DNA of 56,566 nucleotides from contig CAINLJ010000203.1 of NCBI GenBank assembly GCA_903850335.1, positions 1 to 56,566 on the forward strand, in the 5' to 3' direction. The position numbers were made by a program, and so were the translations under genes. The notes under the pieces are model-generated. The model saw only the letters and a program-made list of their open reading frames with translations. It did not search any database and was not told where the DNA came from. This document shows, piece after piece, positions 51,988 to 56,566 of the stretch; the first letter of the stretch is position 1; each line of letters begins with the position of its first letter. The DNA is from an uncultured Bacteroidia bacterium (GTDB lineage: Bacteria; Bacteroidota; Bacteroidia; Bacteroidales; Prolixibacteraceae).

Positions 51988-54285
51988 ATGAAAAAGATCC
52001 TTTGTTTTTTTATCCTTCAATTCTCGTTTTGGACTTGTATAACAGCGCAAATCGTATATTATGTCTCCCCTTCCGGGAGCGATAATAATGCAGGTACATC
52101 GCTGGCAACTCCTTTCCTGACAATTGGTAAAGCAGCTTTGGTAGTTCAGCCCGGTGATGTTGTTTATCTCAGGTCCGGCACCTATTTCGAATATACAATT
52201 CTGGGGAAGAGCGGCACAGAAACAAATAGGATAACTTTTGCTGCCTATCCTGGTGAAAACCCTGTTATCGACGGGTCTAAAAGGACAACCAATATTGCAA
52301 GTCCATGGAACAGACCAGACCGGCTCATAAGTGTAGAAGGCAATTACATAACTTTGAACGGTCTTGAGATAATGAATTCCGCTTCAACCGGCGTACTTGT
52401 AAATGCCAATTACGCAGTTCTCGAAAATCTGCATGTGCATAACTGCTATCTTACAGGTATTTATTTTTATAATTGCTATTACGGGAAAGTGCAATTCTGT
52501 AAAATCCACGACTTCTATGACTACGGCGACGGTGGTGTTGGGGGTGGTGGTAACGCGGATGGTATTGGCAGTACATCAGGTAATGATAACCCGACGCCAA
52601 TCGTTTATGGTTATCACACAATCTCCAACAATCTGGTATATAATTGTTCAGATGATGGAATTGATATGTGGACAAGCCAGTATAATCTTATTGAGAAAAA
52701 CATTGTCCATGACGTCGGGTATACGAATCCCAGTAATGGGGGATTTCCTATTGTTGGCGGACAGCCTGCTGGTGATGGCAATGGATTTAAACTCGGACGT
52801 GGCGGAAATAACACAGTAAGGAACAATGTATCTTATGCAAATCGTATGACCGCATATGTAGATAATGTCGGAACAGGGAACGTGGTTCTTAACAACACCT
52901 CTTACCAATCCATAGGTCGTGGATTTTCATTCTTCACTCCTGGAGGGAATACATTGAAAAACAACCTATCGTTTGGGACGGCACCTAATTCAATGACAGG
53001 ATCGCCTTTACAGGATCATAACAGCTGGAATTTGTCAATTAGCGATCCTATATTTAAAAGTTTAGATCCTCTTTCCAAAGACTTTCTTCATCTCTCGGCA
53101 AATAGTCCGGCAATAGATGCAGGTATTGATGTTGGTTTACCATATTCAGGGATAGGTCCCGATTTGGGAGCCTACGAATCGGATGCTGTTACTTCAATCC
53201 CACCACCGGGTATTGGAATTATTACCCAACCCACATGTGCAATAGCAACAGGAAGTGTAGTATTAAATAATTTACCACCGGTTGGAGCATGGACAATTTT
53301 TAGAATGCCAGGAGGAACAAATCTTACAGGGACTGGTATAACCAATACGATATCAGGACTTTTGGCAGGAACTTACACATTTACAGTAACTAATGCCTCT
53401 GGTATTACCTCTGCAGTCTCTGAAGCTGTGATCATTAATTCGCAGCCTTTAAGACCGTCTGCGCCGACAGGCAAGACAGCCCAAAGCTTTTGTTCAGGTA
53501 ATACACCTACAATTGCCTCACTAATTGTGACTGGAACAGGTATAAAATGGTATTCAGCTGCAACTGGCGGAACATCTCTTGCCACATCAACAAGTCTTGT
53601 AAGTGGCAGACATTATTATGCCAGTCAGACTGTTGGCTCCTGTGAAAGTCTGACCAGGTTAAATGTTACAGTAACCCTTTTAGCCTCACCTTCTGCACCA
53701 AAGGCTGGCACAATAACTCAGCCAACCCGCACACTTGCAACCGGGAGTGTTATTCTCACAAATCTACCATCATCCGGAACATGGGTAATCACAAGAACAC
53801 CAGGAGGAATAACAACTTCGGGGTCTGGTAAAAGCAAAACAATTGCAGGCTTGCCAAGCGGAACTTATACATTTTCTGTGACGAATAGTTCAGGATGCAC
53901 TTCTGTGCAATCTGCCAGTGTTGTAATCAAGGCACAACCTCTGGCTCTTAAATCAGTAATTGATAGTTTATCTGTTCCTCCTGACGTTAACTCTAAAATT
54001 GCACTAAATCCATTTACGGGTAAGTCAAGTCCAATAGTTATAGCCTATCCAAATCCTGCTTCTGTAAGCTTTTCATTGCGGATCAACGGTACCTTTGAAT
54101 CAAAAATTCTGGTTCGGTTAATCAGTCTGACTGGAAGAACGCTAAGGGAATTTCAGGCACAGAACAGCTATGACAAATTGTTAAATGAAATTTCAGTTAA
54201 AGAGCTACCCGATGGAGTTTATATTATACAGGCTTTGGTAAATGGATCAGATTTACATTCAACAAAATTAGTAGTTCGGAAGTGA
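51988..54285 (+). CDS. T9SS-secreted right-handed beta-helix protein
   Basis: A 765-aa secreted protein. After the signal peptide (about 1-20, ending TAQIV) comes a parallel beta-helix/DUF1565 domain of the pectate-lyase type (YYVSPSGSDNNAGTSLATPF, then the repeats ISNNLVYNCSDDGIDMW and VHNCYLTGIYFYNC). Two copies of an 80-residue immunoglobulin-like repeat (53209-53449 and about 53705-53940) flank another Ig-like domain. The C-terminus is a type A T9SS sorting domain (AYPNPASVSFSLRING, ending LVVRK). It is probably a polysaccharide lyase or binding protein; catalytic residues are not certain. The frame opens with TTG at 51976; ATG 51988 is preferred. Confidence 0.87.
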   Translation: MKKILCFFILQFSFWTCITAQIVYYVSPSGSDNNAGTSLATPFLTIGKAALVVQPGDVVYLRSGTYFEYTILGKSGTETNRITFAAYPGENPVIDGSKRTTNIASPWNRPDRLISVEGNYITLNGLEIMNSASTGVLVNANYAVLENLHVHNCYLTGIYFYNCYYGKVQFCKIHDFYDYGDGGVGGGGNADGIGSTSGNDNPTPIVYGYHTISNNLVYNCSDDGIDMWTSQYNLIEKNIVHDVGYTNPSNGGFPIVGGQPAGDGNGFKLGRGGNNTVRNNVSYANRMTAYVDNVGTGNVVLNNTSYQSIGRGFSFFTPGGNTLKNNLSFGTAPNSMTGSPLQDHNSWNLSISDPIFKSLDPLSKDFLHLSANSPAIDAGIDVGLPYSGIGPDLGAYESDAVTSIPPPGIGIITQPTCAIATGSVVLNNLPPVGAWTIFRMPGGTNLTGTGITNTISGLLAGTYTFTVTNASGITSAVSEAVIINSQPLRPSAPTGKTAQSFCSGNTPTIASLIVTGTGIKWYSAATGGTSLATSTSLVSGRHYYASQTVGSCESLTRLNVTVTLLASPSAPKAGTITQPTRTLATGSVILTNLPSSGTWVITRTPGGITTSGSGKSKTIAGLPSGTYTFSVTNSSGCTSVQSASVVIKAQPLALKSVIDSLSVPPDVNSKIALNPFTGKSSPIVIAYPNPASVSFSLRINGTFESKILVRLISLTGRTLREFQAQNSYDKLLNEISVKELPDGVYIIQALVNGSDLHSTKLVVRK

Positions 54286-54310
54286 GTAATTTAAAATTGA
54301 GTCATCCATT

Positions 54311-55948
54311 TTAGGTGAACCTTGCCCGTAAGGCAACCTTATTTATTTTACCTACACTGGTTTTATCTATTGCCTCAGTTTTCTGAACCTTTAATGTTAT
54401 GGCTTCCCGGGGCAGTACTCCGTTATCCACGCTTGCCTTTACAATTTGCTGGATATCTCTTTCATCAAAAAGAGCACCCTCCCTGGGAACTACTATTGCC
54501 AATGGTACTTCGCCCCAATTAAGATCCGGATATCCGATTACGGCAACTTCCATCACTCCTTCATACTTGGCAATTACATCTTCTATTTCCAGTGAGCTAA
54601 GCCATTCACCTCCGACTTTTATAACGTCTTTTGTCCGGTCAGTAATCCGGATACTCCCCCTTTCATTTATGCAGGCCACATCGTTTGTATGCATCCAGCC
54701 ACCTTCCCAGAGCTTTTCGGAGTGAACATGATCCTTAAGATATCCTTGGGTTAGGTAAGGTGAACGGACAATGATTTCTCCCGGAGTTTTATCATCCCGG
54801 GGAACATCCTTACCTGAAGCATCGACGATGCGCATTTGGGCCAGGCCGATAGGAATACCTGTCCTGCAACGTATATCGGCCTGTTCTTCTATGGATAGGT
54901 TCAAGTCATTCACATCAACCCTGGCAAGTGATAATATTGGACAGGTCTCTGACATCCCATACCCTCCAAATACATCTATTCCCCGCTTAAGGGCCTCAAT
55001 TGCAATGGCTTTAGGTAAGGCTGCACCACCTATGATACAACACCAGCGGGAAAGGTCATAATTTATTGAAGAAGGTTCCTTCAAAAGCATATTTAATATT
55101 GTCGGAACACAATGACTGAATGTTACTTTATGGGTCTCAAGTAGTTTTAACAATAATGCGGGAACATATTTACCGGGATAAACCTGTTTGGTTCCTAAGA
55201 AAGTTGCAATGTAAGGTACTCCCCATGCATGAACGTGGAACATTGGCGTTATAGGCATGTAAATGGAATCGGAGTGAAAACGTCCTTGTACGGAAGCTGA
55301 GCCCAACGCAGCTGTTGTAGATAGAGTGTGCAGAACCAGCTGTCTGTGAGAAAAATATACCCCCTTGGGAAGTCCGGTTGTTCCTGTGGTATAGAAGGTA
55401 GTAGCTCTCGTATTTTCGTCGAAATCAGGAAAATCGAATTCCGGAGAAGCATCTGCAAGCATCTTCTCATACTCACCCTCAAACTGGAAAGAGTGTTTAA
55501 AGACTTCACCTCCTTCATCAATGAGAATAAATTTTCTTCCCTCGGCTATCCTTCCACGTATAGCTTCCAGCAATGGGATAAAATCGGTATGACAAATTAT
55601 AACATCGTCTTCTGCATGATCTATTGTATACATCATTTGTTCAGGGGAGAGCCGAACATTAATTGTATGAAGTACGGCACCTATCATTGGAATCGCATAA
55701 TAAGCTTCCAGATAACGATGAGAATCCCAATCCATTACAGCTACAGTATCTCCATGTTTTACCCCGATTGAAGTAAGTACATTGGCAAGTCTGTGAACCC
55801 GTTCCTTCCAGGTTGTATATGTAATTGTCAGCTGATCGCGGTAGACAATCTCTTTATCCGGATTATTTCCTAACGGAGAGAGGAACAATTGTTTTATAAG
55901 TAAAGGATATTCGTATGCGGACCTGGTTTTTTCAATAAGATTGCTCAT
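54311..55948 (-). CDS. AMP-forming acyl-CoA ligase
   Basis: A 545-aa adenylate-forming enzyme. Motifs: the ATP/AMP signature TTFYTTGTTGLPKGVYFSH, FGGYGMSETCPILS, TPGEIIVRSPYLTQGYL, WMHTNDVACINERGSIRITDRTKDVIKVGGEW, and the C-terminal lysine region EAIDKTSVGKINK. It activates a fatty acid (probably medium or long chain) as an acyl-AMP and transfers it to CoA. It stands alone with a -7 box at 56004-56011 and faces the beta-helix gene. Confidence 0.9.
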   Translation of the reverse strand: MSNLIEKTRSAYEYPLLIKQLFLSPLGNNPDKEIVYRDQLTITYTTWKERVHRLANVLTSIGVKHGDTVAVMDWDSHRYLEAYYAIPMIGAVLHTINVRLSPEQMMYTIDHAEDDVIICHTDFIPLLEAIRGRIAEGRKFILIDEGGEVFKHSFQFEGEYEKMLADASPEFDFPDFDENTRATTFYTTGTTGLPKGVYFSHRQLVLHTLSTTAALGSASVQGRFHSDSIYMPITPMFHVHAWGVPYIATFLGTKQVYPGKYVPALLLKLLETHKVTFSHCVPTILNMLLKEPSSINYDLSRWCCIIGGAALPKAIAIEALKRGIDVFGGYGMSETCPILSLARVDVNDLNLSIEEQADIRCRTGIPIGLAQMRIVDASGKDVPRDDKTPGEIIVRSPYLTQGYLKDHVHSEKLWEGGWMHTNDVACINERGSIRITDRTKDVIKVGGEWLSSLEIEDVIAKYEGVMEVAVIGYPDLNWGEVPLAIVVPREGALFDERDIQQIVKASVDNGVLPREAITLKVQKTEAIDKTSVGKINKVALRARFT

Positions 55949-56003
55949 AGTCTTTCATTAGTTAATTAGATGCCTTTGGTTTAGTAAGAAATCTGTGCGG
56001 GTT

Positions 56004-56011
56004 CAAATGTA
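56004..56011 (-). promoter_or_regulatory. -7 box (TACATTTG) for the acyl-CoA ligase gene
   Basis: An exact TAnnTTTG match on the minus strand, 56 bp upstream of the ATG at 55948. Confidence 0.4.
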
Positions 56012-56119
56012 ACAAAAATGAATATTAGTGATTCTACAAAATTTAAAGAAGTAAGTATTATACAAGAATTTTCGATTCCTGATAGTTCAAAATGATTTTG
56101 ATTTGCAATTACATAAAAC

Positions 56120-56466
56120 TAATATCCCTGACTAATACTCTAAATCATAAAATTTCGCATCATTTCTGGTCGAAAGAGGCAAGACTTACAAATACAATGA
56201 TTCTCGTTTGTCTGAGTGATTTTGTTGTGACCCCTTTTCTTACCGATCAGTTATGGCTAAAGATGTTAATACTATAGTTTATCTGCTTATTATTGGGCTG
56301 GTACTTTTTAAAGTGCTCGAAAATGGACCAGTGACAATGCACCGAATTATAGGTGCAGTAGCCGTTTATATATTTTAGTTTTGAGACTCTTACGACTACC
56401 GGATATGGTGAATTTCTTCCGGTTCACGGATCAGATAAAAAAGTTGTGGACATTAATTTTCTTTAA
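56120..56466 (+). pseudogene. Decayed two-TM potassium channel
   Basis: Three frame segments read as one channel. From about 56120, frame 1 encodes a first helix (NTMILVCLSDFVVTPFLTDQ). From 56253, another frame gives a second helix, VNTIVYLLIIGLVLFKVLENG, then VTMHRIIGAVAVYI. From 56371, frame 1 resumes with YFSFETLTTTGYGEFLPVHG, the K+ selectivity filter TTGYG, and stops at 56464. The segment between the second helix and the filter (the turret and pore-helix start) is missing, and nothing follows the filter but a few residues. So there is at least one frameshift, an internal deletion and a lost C-terminus. The filter is diagnostic; exact boundaries are approximate. Confidence 0.7.
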
Positions 56467-56566
56467 ACGATTTGATAGGTACTATTTATATGACAATTTC
56501 TTATTCTATTGGATAAAACCTGTTAATAAATGCTTAAAGGTGCAGAGCACCGTTTATATTTGTAGA

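Overview
The window reads as a chromosomal segment of a member of the Bacteroidota, probably a free-living, carbohydrate-degrading relative of the Bacteroidales or Marinilabiliales. The signs are a PorZ-type type IX secretion (T9SS) protein next to recO, a T9SS sorting domain on a secreted beta-helix protein, the DUF6452/DUF6048 pair, a TonB-dependent receptor, a propeller-type sensor kinase, moderately AT-rich DNA, and upstream boxes matching the phylum's TAnnTTTG -7 consensus. The exact genus cannot be read from the sequence.

1-7,000 is largely housekeeping: tRNA-Arg(CCU), an aminotransferase-fold protein that lacks the catalytic lysine, recO, porZ, the purine-NTP pyrophosphatase rdgB, and a TGS-fused uridine-kinase-like enzyme. 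7,000-20,400 holds a YncE-propeller/phosphoesterase fusion, a MuiA-like protein, a three-gene biotin-dependent acyl-CoA carboxylase operon (biotin carboxylase, biotin carrier, carboxyltransferase) closed by a clear terminator, PepE dipeptidase, a small BFD-like [2Fe-2S] protein, a membrane metallophosphoesterase, the overlapping DUF6452/DUF6048 genes and a ChaN-like protein.

20,850-28,270 is a run of plus-strand genes: glycerol kinase and glycerol facilitator, a BNR/sialidase-like secreted protein, a split-barrel flavoprotein and a GH38 alpha-mannosidase. 28,270-33,300 is looser, with a CrtZ-like hydroxylase, a 37-bp tandem repeat, a metallophosphoesterase, a lipase-like lipoprotein and a decayed secreted-protein gene. 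33,330-43,400 is a block that could work together: an old yellow enzyme, a PQQ quinoprotein lipoprotein with an inserted cytochrome c, a DUF4838 secreted glycan enzyme, and a propeller sensor kinase with its LytTR regulator.

43,600-47,900 is an accessory island of unknown lipoproteins and secreted proteins, including a DUF2135 lipoprotein with a Gly/Ala-rich hydrophobic segment, ending in an Xre/ParS-RES toxin-antitoxin pair. 47,950-55,950 holds a TonB receptor with an APC permease, a T9SS-exported beta-helix protein and an acyl-CoA ligase. The right edge carries a decayed two-TM potassium channel with a recognisable TTGYG filter. Dispersed degenerate repeats, a possible MITE, a nested palindrome upstream of the mannosidase gene and two pseudogenes are the main non-coding points of interest. 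No single clear-cut new system was found; the lysine-less aminotransferase, the PQQ/DUF4838/sensor block and the lipoprotein island are the best leads.
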